Below, one piece after another: positions 44,472-56,366 of a DNA stretch of 64,000 nucleotides. Origin of the DNA: Halobacteriovorax marinus. Its GTDB lineage: Bacteria > Bdellovibrionota > Bacteriovoracia > Bacteriovoracales > Bacteriovoracaceae. The stretch covers positions 62,001 through 126,000 of the forward strand of contig MAAO01000016.1 in NCBI GenBank assembly GCA_002163155.1. Direction: 5' to 3'. The position numbers were made by a program, and so were the translations under genes. Positions within the stretch are counted from its first letter, which is position 1. Each line of letters opens with the position of its first letter. The notes under the pieces were generated by a model that was not told the DNA's origin, searched no databases, and saw only the letters and a program-made list of their open reading frames with translations.

Positions 44472-45829
44472 CACTCTTATTATTATTTATTACTTCACTA
44501 AATTCAAATGCTCTCATACCTGAAAACTTTTTTCAGGATGATCTCACAATTATTGAAAGCATTGCTTTGAAAAAGAAAGTTACATATTTCGACTTAGGAC
44601 CGCTCTATAAAGGTGATCAATTTCACTTCTATGCGAAAGATCCTGAGAATAGGGTTTCCGCAGAGTTTCCAGTACCGAAGTACTTCTATAACTCGATCCA
44701 TTTCTGGTTTAATATTTATACGTTATATAATTCAAACTTTTCTGTTCTTCATGATAAGAAAAATTTAAATATTATTTATGATGTTATTGATTTCACTTCA
44801 CTTAGCAAGTCAGGTCTTAATCACCATACCAAGTTTGCACTGCAATCTAAGTTAACTTTGAATAAAGTTAAAGAACTTCGTAAGACTTTTAAGAACCTTG
44901 GAAAGAGAAAGTCATCTGGAATACAAGAGCAAAACATTTTAAAAGCACTAAAAAGTGCACGCATAAAAATCCCTAAAGGTAAGTCAAAAAGAAGGAACTT
45001 CTTTAAGAAGTTGTCCAATAACTTAAGGGCTCAAACTGGTCAAAAAGATAATATTCAAAGAGGTTTATCCAACATCCTTCCCTTTGAAAAATCAATGAAT
45101 AAGTATTTTGAAAAGTTTCGTCTTCCAATTGAACTGAAGGCCATTCCTTTCCTTGAATCCTCATTTAATACAAAAGCTAGATCAAAAGTAGGAGCTACTG
45201 GAACCTGGCAATTTATGAAGCATATTGGTAGACATTTCATGGACGTCAATAGATATACTGATGGTCGCTTAAATCCACTTTTATCATCTATAAGTGCTCT
45301 CCATTTGCTAAAACAAAATAAACAAATATTGAAGTCTTGGGATCTATCCATTACCGCCTATAATTCTGGTCCAAAACATTATATTAGGGCTAAGAGAAAG
45401 TTGAAAAAGAAGAATGCAGACCTAGAGTACATTTTAAAAAATTATAAACACCCACATATTGGTTTTGCTTCGATAAATTTCTACTCTGAATTTACGGCCC
45501 TAGTTTACGCCCTAGCATACAGAGAAAATTTCTACAGTGAACCTAATGGCAATGCTCATTCAAGGCTTAAAACATTCATTACGAAGTGTACACAGTCACC
45601 CAAATGGTACTTCGATAATATAAAGAAACTTGAACCAGATGCTAGAAAGCTTAATCTTCACTTCAAGAGGAAGAAGTTAAAGGTAAAACTTAAAAAAGGT
45701 CAGATTATTTTCTCGGATGTAAATTTAAATCCTAAAAGATATTACAGACTTCCAGATAAATATATTACGAAGAAGTACCCTAAGAATTGGGCGAAACTGG
45801 TTAGAAAATTAAAATGTAATACGATTTAA
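44459..45829 (+). CDS. MltD-like lytic transglycosylase without LysM
   Basis: A 456-residue exported protein: signal peptide (MGKLTLLLLFITSLNSNA), a helical N-terminal region, and a family 1 SLT domain. The catalytic Glu is in IPFLESSFNTKARS (about 229), followed by GATGTWQFM and the substrate motif ITAYNSGPKHYIRA. It matches the MltD type (ExSxF, GAxGxWQF) but has no LysM repeats; the C terminus is Lys-rich. It cleaves peptidoglycan glycan strands. Overlap with the patatin gene implies joint expression of a lipase and a wall hydrolase. Confidence 0.87.
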   Translation: MGKLTLLLLFITSLNSNALIPENFFQDDLTIIESIALKKKVTYFDLGPLYKGDQFHFYAKDPENRVSAEFPVPKYFYNSIHFWFNIYTLYNSNFSVLHDKKNLNIIYDVIDFTSLSKSGLNHHTKFALQSKLTLNKVKELRKTFKNLGKRKSSGIQEQNILKALKSARIKIPKGKSKRRNFFKKLSNNLRAQTGQKDNIQRGLSNILPFEKSMNKYFEKFRLPIELKAIPFLESSFNTKARSKVGATGTWQFMKHIGRHFMDVNRYTDGRLNPLLSSISALHLLKQNKQILKSWDLSITAYNSGPKHYIRAKRKLKKKNADLEYILKNYKHPHIGFASINFYSEFTALVYALAYRENFYSEPNGNAHSRLKTFITKCTQSPKWYFDNIKKLEPDARKLNLHFKRKKLKVKLKKGQIIFSDVNLNPKRYYRLPDKYITKKYPKNWAKLVRKLKCNTI

Positions 45830-45832
45830 TTA

Positions 45833-47902
45833 CTATAACTGCTCTACTACAATAGTGTCTGGTGAACAGAATGTTTGAAAGTAATCTTTCGATTTATCTG
45901 AGTATTCAATTTCTAAATTAATAGTTCCAGAAGTATCCCCAATCATAAACACTTTTGTTGCAAAGTCTGTAGCCTCTGTGTTGAACATACCATCTTTATC
46001 TAGATAGAGAGTTTCAAAGGCAATTGGACCGTTGTGACTTTCACTGGCTAGCTTCATTTCTACAATTGGCTTGGCAAAATTTATTTGAATAAGACACTGG
46101 TTCTCTAAGCTCGAAATTTCAAAAGTATCCTTAACGTAATTTAAATATTCTCTACTTGGTAAATGAATAGATTTATTATCCAAGTAGCCTGCAAAAATTG
46201 TTTGACCAAGATGGCTAAGCTCTAAATACTTTCTCATTCCAAGCGGAAGTATTGGGGCATCCATTTCATATAAGTTTAAGCCAATAGATCGTGAGGTTAT
46301 ATCTGAGTTAAAATATTTAATATCATTTTCTTCAATATTCAATTCTAAATCATTCTTCCCAAGAAGTTTTGTCTCATAGAGTTCAATCTTATCTCTTGTA
46401 CTTTCAATGTATGTATTTGATTCATAGAAAACATGATCTTCTACTAGGTGAACTATTCTTTCACCTACTTCATCATTTAAAGTTAAATATTGTATGAGAG
46501 TATTACCTGGCTCAACGCCAACATAGAGAATAAATCTATAATCATCACCTTCATCTACAACTCTAAACTTTTCACTTAGGTGAATTCTCTCGTGATATTT
46601 GTGATCAATATCTATACTATCTGTAGATTCATCCATTTCAATTAAAAGTAGAGCTCCTGGAATTCCTTCAAACCTCTTAAAGACGTCATCTCTTTCTAGT
46701 AAAGGAATATTAATAAGATAATCACCGTACTCAAGAGGAAGCTCAACAATTGTTGGAAACGTATCGCTACTTAATATTGTTCCTCTAATAGTAGAAACTC
46801 TTTCGTTAATCATTTCTTCAATTTCAATTGCCCCTATAGAACCACTCGTTTGTGGATCGCCGAAACTAACATCACTTACAAACTGAAAAGGAGTTGTGTT
46901 ATTCAGAAGACCCTTACCAATTACTCCCAGAGAAGTTTTTATTGTAAGCTTTGCATTTTTTGGATAGTCATACTTTTTTACAGAACTCATTATAGACTTA
47001 ACGCCTGAGTACTCATTCTTTAAATCTTTCGAAGGCGGACTCTTCTCCGCATGACTAGGCAAATGAGTACTCACACTACCGCCAGAAGATTTAGTTGGTG
47101 GCAACAATCTCATTGCATCTTCAATACTCAGAATTTTATCTTGTGTTTTTTTCTTAGGCGCCATAGCGACAACATTTTTTATTATATCTTTCTTCATTTC
47201 TTTAACAGTTTCGGTAACAATTTTTTGGTCATCTTTTGAGTAGTCAAAGAATAATAACTCATCCGAATCTTCGCTCTTTTTAGTTTTCTTATCTTCTTTT
47301 AAAACCTCTTCCACTTGAACATTATTTACAAGTTCATTTATCATGGCCTCTTCTACAGGATTTAATTTTTCTGTTGATGACATGGTTAATGATATTTTAT
47401 CTTGCTTCACTTCTTCTTTCTTATTGATCATTTTTGCAACGCTAGTATTTTTCTTTGCAGCTTCTATGTAATCAATATTTGGTGCCGGTAAAGTAAAGCT
47501 ATTAAGTAGTGTTGTCATGGCCACTGTTTTAATCATTGGAACCTCTAAAGCATGTAAACTGATCAACTCTTCATTATTAATAATAAATTCTGATAGATTT
47601 TCAGTTCGTTTAATTTGTTTGATATTTCTTTTCTTAGGTGCGTAGTTAAATCTCTTTAGGGCCATTCTATGAGAGGCCTTCAAGCTTTTATCTAAGTCGC
47701 TGAACAATGATTCGTCCTTGTTAACAACAAGTTTAGATTTCTCTTCATAGTCAATAGAGCTCAGGTTTTCTGTTAATAGTTTTAAACTTGTTAAATTAAT
47801 CTCTGTGTTGACGCTAAAGCGTTTATACAAAGGCGTTAAGACTTCGAACGAAGCTGCTGTAAAGAGCGTAAATAGGAGTAGAATAGATACATTTTTTTTC
47901 AT
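45833..47902 (-). CDS. Large hypothetical exported or anchored protein
   Basis: A 689-residue protein with a hydrophobic N terminus (MKKNVSILLLFTLFTAASFE). The first 300 residues are Lys/Glu/Ser-rich and low complexity. The C-terminal 400 are beta-rich, with DVSFGDPQTSGSIGAIEIEE and a later YGDYLINIPLLERDDVFKRF segment, and read as tandem beta-sandwich-like modules. I do not recognise a family. It is convergent with the MltD-like gene (3-base gap) and transcribed alone toward it from a 133-base non-coding stretch shared with the atp terminator. Confidence 0.65.
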   Translation of the reverse strand: MKKNVSILLLFTLFTAASFEVLTPLYKRFSVNTEINLTSLKLLTENLSSIDYEEKSKLVVNKDESLFSDLDKSLKASHRMALKRFNYAPKKRNIKQIKRTENLSEFIINNEELISLHALEVPMIKTVAMTTLLNSFTLPAPNIDYIEAAKKNTSVAKMINKKEEVKQDKISLTMSSTEKLNPVEEAMINELVNNVQVEEVLKEDKKTKKSEDSDELLFFDYSKDDQKIVTETVKEMKKDIIKNVVAMAPKKKTQDKILSIEDAMRLLPPTKSSGGSVSTHLPSHAEKSPPSKDLKNEYSGVKSIMSSVKKYDYPKNAKLTIKTSLGVIGKGLLNNTTPFQFVSDVSFGDPQTSGSIGAIEIEEMINERVSTIRGTILSSDTFPTIVELPLEYGDYLINIPLLERDDVFKRFEGIPGALLLIEMDESTDSIDIDHKYHERIHLSEKFRVVDEGDDYRFILYVGVEPGNTLIQYLTLNDEVGERIVHLVEDHVFYESNTYIESTRDKIELYETKLLGKNDLELNIEENDIKYFNSDITSRSIGLNLYEMDAPILPLGMRKYLELSHLGQTIFAGYLDNKSIHLPSREYLNYVKDTFEISSLENQCLIQINFAKPIVEMKLASESHNGPIAFETLYLDKDGMFNTEATDFATKVFMIGDTSGTINLEIEYSDKSKDYFQTFCSPDTIVVEQL

Positions 47903-47980
47903 TACTAGTATCTATATTGTGATGCTTAACTAACTAATTTTAAAGTAATAAATCTTTGCCTAGTAAGTTTGTGATTAGGC

Positions 47981-48008
47981 AAAAAAAAAGACCGTATAAA
48001 ACGGCCTT
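47981..48008 (-). terminator. Terminator of the atp operon
   Basis: An 8-bp stem with one wobble pair (47988-47995 with 48001-48008) is followed on the minus strand by a run of nine T (47981-47989 on the complement). It sits about 30 bases beyond the atpC stop. Confidence 0.9.
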
Positions 48009-48035
48009 TATTGGATATTCAATTTTGAGTACTCA

Positions 48036-48467
48036 TTAAATATTTCTATTTCTAACAAACTCAGAGAGTTGAATACGAAGTTTTGCTCTTTCGGCTTTTC
48101 TTCTATACTTCTCAATTTGTGTATCACTAAGTCCATCTGATGACTTTAACTTAGACTCAGAGTTAGCTAACGCCTTCTCTGCTCTTTCTTTGCTAACTTC
48201 ACCAGCTTCTTCAGCAACATTTGCTAGAACCATAATCTTATTATCTAGTACTTTACAGATACCAGTCGTGATAGAGAAAAATCTATCAGGATCATCGGCT
48301 CCACCAAATACTGACATCATACCAGTACTAAGTTTTGTAATGATATGAGTATGGTCTTTTAAAATATTAATTTGACCTCTTTCAGTCGGAACCAAAAGAG
48401 CTTCAGCAGGTATATCCTTCGCGATAATTGCACTTGGAGTCAAAATATCTACTGTAAAATTATTCAT
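48036..48467 (-). CDS. atpC: F1F0 ATP synthase epsilon subunit
   Basis: A 143-residue protein with the epsilon N-terminal beta sandwich (FTVDILTPSAIIAKDIPAEALLVPTERGQINIL) and a helical C terminus (about 90-140). It regulates rotation and ATPase activity as part of the central stalk. It is the last gene of the atp operon, 50 bases after atpD, and is followed by the operon terminator. Confidence 0.93.
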   Translation of the reverse strand: MNNFTVDILTPSAIIAKDIPAEALLVPTERGQINILKDHTHIITKLSTGMMSVFGGADDPDRFFSITTGICKVLDNKIMVLANVAEEAGEVSKERAEKALANSESKLKSSDGLSDTQIEKYRRKAERAKLRIQLSEFVRNRNI

Positions 48468-48517
48468 ACTAATCCCAATTTAAAAACTCAGAGCGATAGT
48501 TCACTCTCAGATTATTA

Positions 48518-50816
<2,299 letters not shown>

Positions 50817-50857
50817 TATGGCCCCTCAAAAAAAGGAAGAAGAATTCTTCTTCCAAA

Positions 50858-52360
50858 TTAGTATTTAAGTCCTGCGATACAATCTTTAATGATTTCTTGT
50901 AACTTAGCTTCGTCCTTAATAACTTTTGCATCACTAATTTCTTTCATAAAATCAGCGTGCTTATTATTAAGAACTTCAAGAAGTGCTTTTTCAGCATCTT
51001 GAATTCTCTCTACAGGTACAGAATCAAAAAGACCTTTAGTCGCAGCGTAAATACCAACAACTTGATCAACTACTTCCATAGGAACATATTGTCCTTGTTT
51101 AAGAAGCTCAACAAGTCTTTCACCTTTTGAAAGTTGTGCTTGAGTCGTGGCATCTAAATCTGATCCAAAAGCAGCAAAAGCTGCAAGTTCTCTAAAAGAA
51201 GCAAGATCAAGTCTTAATGTACCAGCAACTTTCTTCATTGCTTTAATTTGTGCAGAACCACCAACTCGAGAAACTGAAAGACCAACGTTAACTGCTGGAC
51301 GTACACCTGAGTTAAATAAATCTGACTCTAAGAAGATCTGACCATCAGTAATTGAAATAACGTTAGTAGGGATATATGCAGAAACATCACCCTCTTGAGT
51401 TTCAATAATTGGAAGTGCAGTCAAAGATCCCGCTCCAAGTTCATCAGAAACTTTACAAGCTCTTTCTAGAAGTCTTGAATGAAGATAGAAAACATCCCCA
51501 GGGAATGCTTCACGACCAGGTGGACGTCTAAGAAGAAGTGACATTTGTCTGTAGGCTTGCGCTTGTTTAGTTAAATCGTCATAAACAATTACAGCGTGCT
51601 TACCAATATCTCTATAGTACTCACCCATAGTACAACCAGTGTACGGAGCAAGGAATTGTAGAGGTGCTGTTTCAGAAGCTGATGCGTTTACAATAATTGT
51701 ATACTCAAGTGCTCCGGCCTCTTTAAGTTTTTGTTGTACTTGTCTAACCGTTGAAGCTTTTTGCCCAATCGCAACGTAGATACATACAACATCTTTACCT
51801 TTTTGGTTAATGATCGTATCTAGTGCAACAGCAGTTTTACCTGTCTTACGGTCACCAATGATAAGTTCTCGTTGTCCCCTACCGATTGGAATCATAGAAT
51901 CAATTGCCTTAATACCTGTTTGAAGTGGCTCATGAACTGGCTTTCTTGCGATAATACCAGGAGCTTTTACTTCAACTTGTCTAAAGTCTTTAGAAGCGAT
52001 TTCTCCTAATCCATCAATTGGCTGTCCAATTGCATTTACAACACGTCCAAGAAGAGCGTCACCAACTGGCACCTCTACGATTCTTTCTGTTCTCTTAACA
52101 GTAGAACCTTCTTTAATGTTGTTGTCTTCACCAAGAATTGCAACACCAACGTTGTTTGCTTCAAGGTTAAGAACCATTCCTGTTGTTCCTGTTTCGAACT
52201 CTACAAGTTCACCGGACATAACATTCTTTAGTCCAAATACTCTGGCAACACCGTCACCAACAGTAAGAACAGTACCTACTTCATCAACTTTTAACTTAGT
52301 TTCGAAGTTGGCAATTCTACTTTTAATAATGCTCGTAATTTCTTCTGGGTTCATCGACAT
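50858..52360 (-). CDS. atpA: F1F0 ATP synthase alpha subunit
   Basis: A 500-residue subunit. The nucleotide-binding P-loop is [15 protein letters not shown] (about 170), then [11 protein letters not shown], and the signature [18 protein letters not shown] near residue 360. GAGG lies about 7 bases upstream of the ATG; a second ATG follows at codon 3. It forms the alpha3beta3 hexamer with AtpD. Confidence 0.97.
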   Translation of the reverse strand: MSMNPEEITSIIKSRIANFETKLKVDEVGTVLTVGDGVARVFGLKNVMSGELVEFETGTTGMVLNLEANNVGVAILGEDNNIKEGSTVKRTERIVEVPVGDALLGRVVNAIGQPIDGLGEIASKDFRQVEVKAPGIIARKPVHEPLQTGIKAIDSMIPIGRGQRELIIGDRKTGKTAVALDTIINQKGKDVVCIYVAIGQKASTVRQVQQKLKEAGALEYTIIVNASASETAPLQFLAPYTGCTMGEYYRDIGKHAVIVYDDLTKQAQAYRQMSLLLRRPPGREAFPGDVFYLHSRLLERACKVSDELGAGSLTALPIIETQEGDVSAYIPTNVISITDGQIFLESDLFNSGVRPAVNVGLSVSRVGGSAQIKAMKKVAGTLRLDLASFRELAAFAAFGSDLDATTQAQLSKGERLVELLKQGQYVPMEVVDQVVGIYAATKGLFDSVPVERIQDAEKALLEVLNNKHADFMKEISDAKVIKDEAKLQEIIKDCIAGLKY

Positions 52361-52378
52361 TTGATACCTCTTTAATAA

Positions 52379-52918
52379 TTATTCACTTAATACTGAATCT
52401 TTAAATTTTGTTAATTGATTATCTAACGATGCATCCAACTGTAGATCTTCAACAGTAACTTTGTAACCTGCAGTGATGTTATCATTTTGTTTATAAGTTA
52501 ATTCTGTGTTTATCCCTAATTTATCTTTTAGGTAAGTCGTCATCTTAGCTTTAAATTCAGCAGATACTTCTGAATCACTTCCTTCAATTACGCCTCTTAG
52601 GAATCCTTTATTGTGGTCATCTATAACAATTACTTCTTTATAGATTAGAGGAAAAATTCCAATTCTTTTTTCGCTAATTAAAAAATTAACAAAGTTAGTT
52701 ACAATTGGAGAAATACTGAGTTTTGAAAGAACTTCCTTCATAACATCTTCTTTTTCTTCAACTGTAAAAACGTCTAAGAATAAAAGATTTTCTAAATCGT
52801 TACTACTATTAATAACAACGTTTAAATCTGTTAATTCTTTTGCTGCATCTACCTTAGCTTCTTTTGCTAGGTCGATCAGTGACTGGGCATATGCTTTTGC
52901 AACAATTTGTTCTTTCAT
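52379..52918 (-). CDS. atpH: F1F0 ATP synthase delta subunit
   Basis: A 179-residue protein with the OSCP/delta pattern: VAKAYAQSLIDLAKE at the N terminus, a helical domain to about 105, and a C-terminal segment where LKDKLGINTELTYKQND and ITAGYKVTVEDLQLDASL match the family signature. It joins the F1 head to the peripheral stalk (AtpF and AtpF'). Confidence 0.93.
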   Translation of the reverse strand: MKEQIVAKAYAQSLIDLAKEAKVDAAKELTDLNVVINSSNDLENLLFLDVFTVEEKEDVMKEVLSKLSISPIVTNFVNFLISEKRIGIFPLIYKEVIVIDDHNKGFLRGVIEGSDSEVSAEFKAKMTTYLKDKLGINTELTYKQNDNITAGYKVTVEDLQLDASLDNQLTKFKDSVLSE

Positions 52919-52936
52919 TATTAATCCACCAACTAA

Positions 52937-53467
52937 TTAGATTTCAGCAACAAGTTTATTTGTAACTTTTGTTTTGAAATCTTTATTTTCTTTAATCTTA
53001 GATTTAGTCTTCGCTATTACTTCATCTACAAGTGATGCGTTTACATCTCTGATCGCTTGTTTTTTTTCATAAGCGACTTTCGAATCAGCATCTTCACCCA
53101 TTTTTTGAATCATATGCTTTGTTTCTTCAAGGCTATGCTTTTGATACTGTTCTGTTTGAACATGAGCATCTTTCATAACTCTTTCTGATTCAACCTTTAA
53201 TGAGCTCATCTTTTTTTCATACATGTCTAATTTAATCTGTGCTTCTTTATCTTTTTCTTCAGCAACATTATATAATGCTTCTACATCTTCAGCATTTTTA
53301 TTAAAGCTTTCTCTGAGTGGCTTTCTTAAAAACACAATCATTAAAATAACAAGCGGAACAAAGTTCCAAGCCGGTAATATTAAATCTGAAATATGAGCAC
53401 TATGTCCACCACCACCTGAGGCCTGAACATCAACTGCAGCAAGAATTAAAGTAAGTAACTTCAACAT
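52937..53467 (-). CDS. atpF: F0 subunit b
   Basis: A 176-residue protein with an N-terminal leader-like segment (LKLLTLILAAVDVQASGGGG), one transmembrane helix (about 30-48), and a long charged coiled coil. This is the stator-stalk b-subunit layout. The extra N-terminal hydrophobic part looks like a cleavable signal peptide. A second b-type gene lies upstream by 14 bases, so the stator is probably a b/b' heterodimer. Confidence 0.88.
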   Translation of the reverse strand: MLKLLTLILAAVDVQASGGGGHSAHISDLILPAWNFVPLVILMIVFLRKPLRESFNKNAEDVEALYNVAEEKDKEAQIKLDMYEKKMSSLKVESERVMKDAHVQTEQYQKHSLEETKHMIQKMGEDADSKVAYEKKQAIRDVNASLVDEVIAKTKSKIKENKDFKTKVTNKLVAEI

Positions 53468-53481
53468 TCTCTATATCCTTA

Positions 53482-53925
53482 TTAGTTTGTTAACTTGTTA
53501 ATCAATTCACCAGAAAGTGAATCAACTTCTTTTAAAATAGTTTTCTTATGCTCTTCAACTTCAACCATGAAAACTTTTCTTTGCTCATCTACTTGAACAT
53601 TTAATTGAGATTCAACTTCTTTGATTTTTACTTTTTGAACATCGAGGGCTTCATTCTTCTTTGAAGAGATTAAACCAAAGGCCTCTTGATTCACTTTATC
53701 AAGTTCAGATTTATATTTTTGAGATAACTCTTCAGCCTCTGCAAATTTCTTGTGAGCATTCCCTTCAAGTTTAGTCGTTTTATTTTCTCTTAAGTCTAAA
53801 ACTTCTTGAAGCTTATTAAAGAGAGAATACTTTAAAGTGAAGTAAAATATTATGACGAGAGCTAACTGATAAAAGAAAGTTATATCAGCTCCTAGACTTT
53901 TAAAAATGTTAAGAAAAGTTTCCAT
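53482..53925 (-). CDS. atpF': F0 subunit b' (second b-type stalk subunit)
   Basis: A 147-residue protein with one transmembrane helix (about 18-35) followed by a charged helix (KLEGNAHKKFAEAEELSQKY and onward). It is the first gene of the atp operon. Two b-type genes in tandem are known from alpha- and deltaproteobacterial groups and cyanobacteria. AGGAG lies 11 bases before the ATG. The a and c subunits (atpB, atpE) are not encoded next to it. Confidence 0.85.
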   Translation of the reverse strand: METFLNIFKSLGADITFFYQLALVIIFYFTLKYSLFNKLQEVLDLRENKTTKLEGNAHKKFAEAEELSQKYKSELDKVNQEAFGLISSKKNEALDVQKVKIKEVESQLNVQVDEQRKVFMVEVEEHKKTILKEVDSLSGELINKLTN

Positions 53926-54009
53926 TTTTTAAGGGCTCCTAATTTATCTATCCCATCCTCTTTAGACGGAGATTAATTTATTACGTTTTAAGGGTATAAC
54001 CGACCTTAA

Positions 54010-54038
54010 TAAATACTTTTTGAGCCGTATAACGTCAA
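54010..54038 (-). promoter_or_regulatory. Candidate sigma-70 promoter of the atp operon
   Basis: On the minus strand TTGACG (54033-54038) and TATTTA (54010-54015) are separated by exactly 17 bases. Transcription would begin near 54003, leaving about 78 bases of leader before atpF'. The -35 box is good and the -10 box is moderate. Confidence 0.5.
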
Positions 54039-54108
54039 GGAATTTAAGAGTCTATCTCTTATTATTTAAGTGTAGTTTTTTTAGGAGTTTTTTATTTATC
54101 GAAAAAAA

Positions 54109-54450
54109 TTAATTTTCTTGATCGCGCATCTTGGTAGTACCATGGAAAATAACGCCTTCCTCCACGATTAAACTTGGAGTGGTAATAGTCCCTTCGAACC
54201 GTGCTGGCTTGATGATCTCCACTCGACTCGAGGCATTAATATTACCCTTAACAGTTCCAGAAATTAAAATCACATTGGCGTTAATATCGGCATTAATAAT
54301 TGCGCCTTCAGAAACAACAACCGTATCGTTCGAAAAAATACTTCCATTAACGATCCCTGCTATCCTGGCAACTCCATTAAAAGACAGGTTCCCTTCGAAC
54401 TTACATCCCTCTTCAATAATTGCTGAAATATCTTTTTCGCTATGTTCCAT
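54109..54450 (-). CDS. Bactofilin
   Basis: A 113-residue bactofilin. The beta-helix core runs from GCKFEGNLSFNGVARIAGIV through GSIFSNDTVVVSEGAIINAD and GTVKGNINASSRVEIIKPAR to FEGTITTPSLIVEEGVIFHG. Bactofilins polymerise into filaments without nucleotide. In Myxococcus, bactofilins (BacNOP with PadC) position ParAB and the parS region, which makes its place directly downstream of parAB notable. Its upstream 66 bases hold two copies of the 16-bp site described separately. Confidence 0.92.
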   Translation of the reverse strand: MEHSEKDISAIIEEGCKFEGNLSFNGVARIAGIVNGSIFSNDTVVVSEGAIINADINANVILISGTVKGNINASSRVEIIKPARFEGTITTPSLIVEEGVIFHGTTKMRDQEN

Positions 54451-54466
54451 AGTTTATCCGATTTTT

Positions 54467-54482
54467 TGGTTCTATAGGACCA
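54467..54482 (+). repeat. 16-bp parS-like site, copy 1 of 8 (TGGTTCTATAGGACCA)
   Basis: This 16-mer is identical to the seven other copies in this window. It lies in the 66-base gap between the parB stop and the bactofilin start, 16 bases before the bactofilin ATG, so it could also act as an operator. All eight copies read in the same direction on the plus strand. Confidence 0.85.
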
Positions 54483-54492
54483 CACAAAAAAG

Positions 54493-54508
54493 TGGTTCTA
54501 TAGGACCA
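54493..54508 (+). repeat. 16-bp parS-like site, copy 2 of 8
   Basis: Identical 16-mer, starting 26 bases after copy 1. The 10-base spacer (CACAAAAAAG) is unrelated to the 11-base spacer of the array in mnmE, so only the 16 bases are shared. Confidence 0.85.
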
Positions 54509-54516
54509 ATGTATTG

Positions 54517-55440
54517 TTAGTTATTTATTAGGTATTCGAAAATATCATTAAATTCTGCTTCATTTGAGTATTTCAACACAACTTGTCCTGATCCATTCTT
54601 TTTTGAATTTAATTGAAAATGAAAACCTGTTTTCTTTTCTAACTTTTGTCTTAGAGAGTCTAACTTTCCATCAAAAAATGGATTAGATTCTTTAACATCA
54701 TTTGTAGATCTTTTAGATTTTATTAACTTTTCTAATTCTCTAACTGAAAGGTTTTCAGTCGCAGCAATATTAGCAAAACGTATAGATTTATCTCTATCTT
54801 TTTCAGATGCTAAAACTTTTGCGTGTCCAAAACTTAAAAGTTCTTTTTGAAGAAGTTCGATTACATCTCTTGGTAACTTTAAAACTCTTAAAAAATTAGC
54901 AACAGTTGATCTTTCCTTACCAAGTTTTTTTGCAACTTCTTCTTGAGTTAATTTATATTCGTCCATCAATTGGTAATAAGCTAACGCTTCTTCAACACAG
55001 TTTAAATCTGCTCTTTGAACATTTTCTATTATGGCCATGATCATTTTTTCACGATCAGTTGCCCTCTTAATTACTACCGGTATTTTTGTAAGACCTGCTT
55101 TCTTAGAAGCTCTTAATCTTCTCTCTCCAGCAACCAATTCAAAACCATTCTCTATAGCCACTACAATCACTGGCTGTATAACACCATTCTCTCTAATCGA
55201 ATTAGCAAGTTCTTCTAATTCTTTTTCTTTAAATATTTTTCTTGGCTGATTAGGATTAGTTTTAATTTGCGAAATATCAATCATTGATGGTTGAGTTTCT
55301 ACAATTGTTTGCTCTGTTTTTATTGTGCCAAGGGCATCATCAACAGACATTTTATTTTTAAGACTTCCAAGTACTGCTTCATTACTTGCACCTGAAATTA
55401 ATGATCCTATTCCCTTACCTAATGCAATTTTCTTTGCCAT
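54517..55440 (-). CDS. parB: Chromosome partitioning protein ParB
   Basis: A 307-residue ParB. The CTP-binding N-terminal domain contains GERRLRASKKAG (about 102) and ENVQRADLN (about 137). A helix-turn-helix DNA-binding domain follows (YKLTQEEVAKKLGKERSTVA, about 152-172), then a C-terminal dimerisation domain. ParB binds parS and spreads as a CTP-gated clamp. GGAG sits 6 bases upstream of the ATG. It is coupled to parA (12-base gap). parS-type sites lie 1 to 3.5 kb away. Confidence 0.96.
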   Translation of the reverse strand: MAKKIALGKGIGSLISGASNEAVLGSLKNKMSVDDALGTIKTEQTIVETQPSMIDISQIKTNPNQPRKIFKEKELEELANSIRENGVIQPVIVVAIENGFELVAGERRLRASKKAGLTKIPVVIKRATDREKMIMAIIENVQRADLNCVEEALAYYQLMDEYKLTQEEVAKKLGKERSTVANFLRVLKLPRDVIELLQKELLSFGHAKVLASEKDRDKSIRFANIAATENLSVRELEKLIKSKRSTNDVKESNPFFDGKLDSLRQKLEKKTGFHFQLNSKKNGSGQVVLKYSNEAEFNDIFEYLINN

Positions 55441-55452
55441 GTTACACTCCGC

Positions 55453-56328
55453 CTATTGTAGTTGATCTTGAGTTAATGTTGATTCATCACCAACACTTGG
55501 TACTTCTGGTAACTCTTGCTCAATTGTTGCTTCTTTCGAAACTTGAGATGCTACCGGGCCAGTTCTTTCTTTCAAGATCACTTCCTTGGCCAGTGCTAAA
55601 TATGCCTCGCTCCCCTTAGACTCAATATCATAAAGGATTATTGGTTTTCCAAAACTTGGACATTCCGCCAATTTAACATTTCTTGGTATTACTGATTTAA
55701 ATACTTTTTCACCAAAATGTTTTCTGATTTCACCAGTAACCTGCTTATGAAGACTTGATCTGCCATCAAACATAGTTAGAAGAATTCCATCCATCTTCAA
55801 ATCAGGATTTAAGCTTGTTCTAATGAGCCGAACAGTATTTAAAAGTTGTGCCAGACCTTCCATTGCCAAATACTCTGTTTGCATTGGAACAATAAAAGTA
55901 TGAGCTGCATTTAAAGCATTAACTGTTAAAAGCCCCAGTGAAGGAGGACAATCAATTAAAATATAGTCGTAATCAGCCATTATAGGCTCAAACGCGGACT
56001 TAAGCTTAGCTTCTCTTGCAAAAAGGCTTACAAGCTCGATTTCAGCCCCTGATAAGTTATTATCACTTGGGCATATATGTAAAAATGGTAATTCAGTTTG
56101 ATAGATGGCATCTTTCATTGGAACTAGACCAATGAGTGCGTGATATATATTAGCCTTCGTATGCTGCGACGCATCTAAGCCTAAGCTTATACTTCCGTTT
56201 CCTTGAGGATCAAGGTCGATTACCAGAGTTCTTTTCTCAGCTACTGCTAAGCAGGCTGCAAGGTTAATGGTAGACGTTGTTTTACCAACTCCACCCTTTT
56301 GGTTCATCAAAGCAATGATTTTAGCCAT
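55453..56328 (-). CDS. parA: Chromosome partitioning ATPase ParA
   Basis: A 291-residue ParA. It has a deviant Walker A MNQKGGVGKTTSTINLA, VIDLDPQGNGSISLGLDASQ, and YILIDCPPSLGLLTVNALNA as Walker B. A polar 40-residue C-terminal extension (about 250-291) goes beyond typical Soj length. ATP-bound ParA on the nucleoid pulls ParB-parS complexes. It is the first gene of the parAB pair and follows rsmG by 38 bases, the common origin-proximal order. Confidence 0.96.
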   Translation of the reverse strand: MAKIIALMNQKGGVGKTTSTINLAACLAVAEKRTLVIDLDPQGNGSISLGLDASQHTKANIYHALIGLVPMKDAIYQTELPFLHICPSDNNLSGAEIELVSLFAREAKLKSAFEPIMADYDYILIDCPPSLGLLTVNALNAAHTFIVPMQTEYLAMEGLAQLLNTVRLIRTSLNPDLKMDGILLTMFDGRSSLHKQVTGEIRKHFGEKVFKSVIPRNVKLAECPSFGKPIILYDIESKGSEAYLALAKEVILKERTGPVASQVSKEATIEQELPEVPSVGDESTLTQDQLQ

Positions 56329-56366
56329 TTAGGTATCCCCTAGGAAAGTTTGTTTTCATTTAAAAA

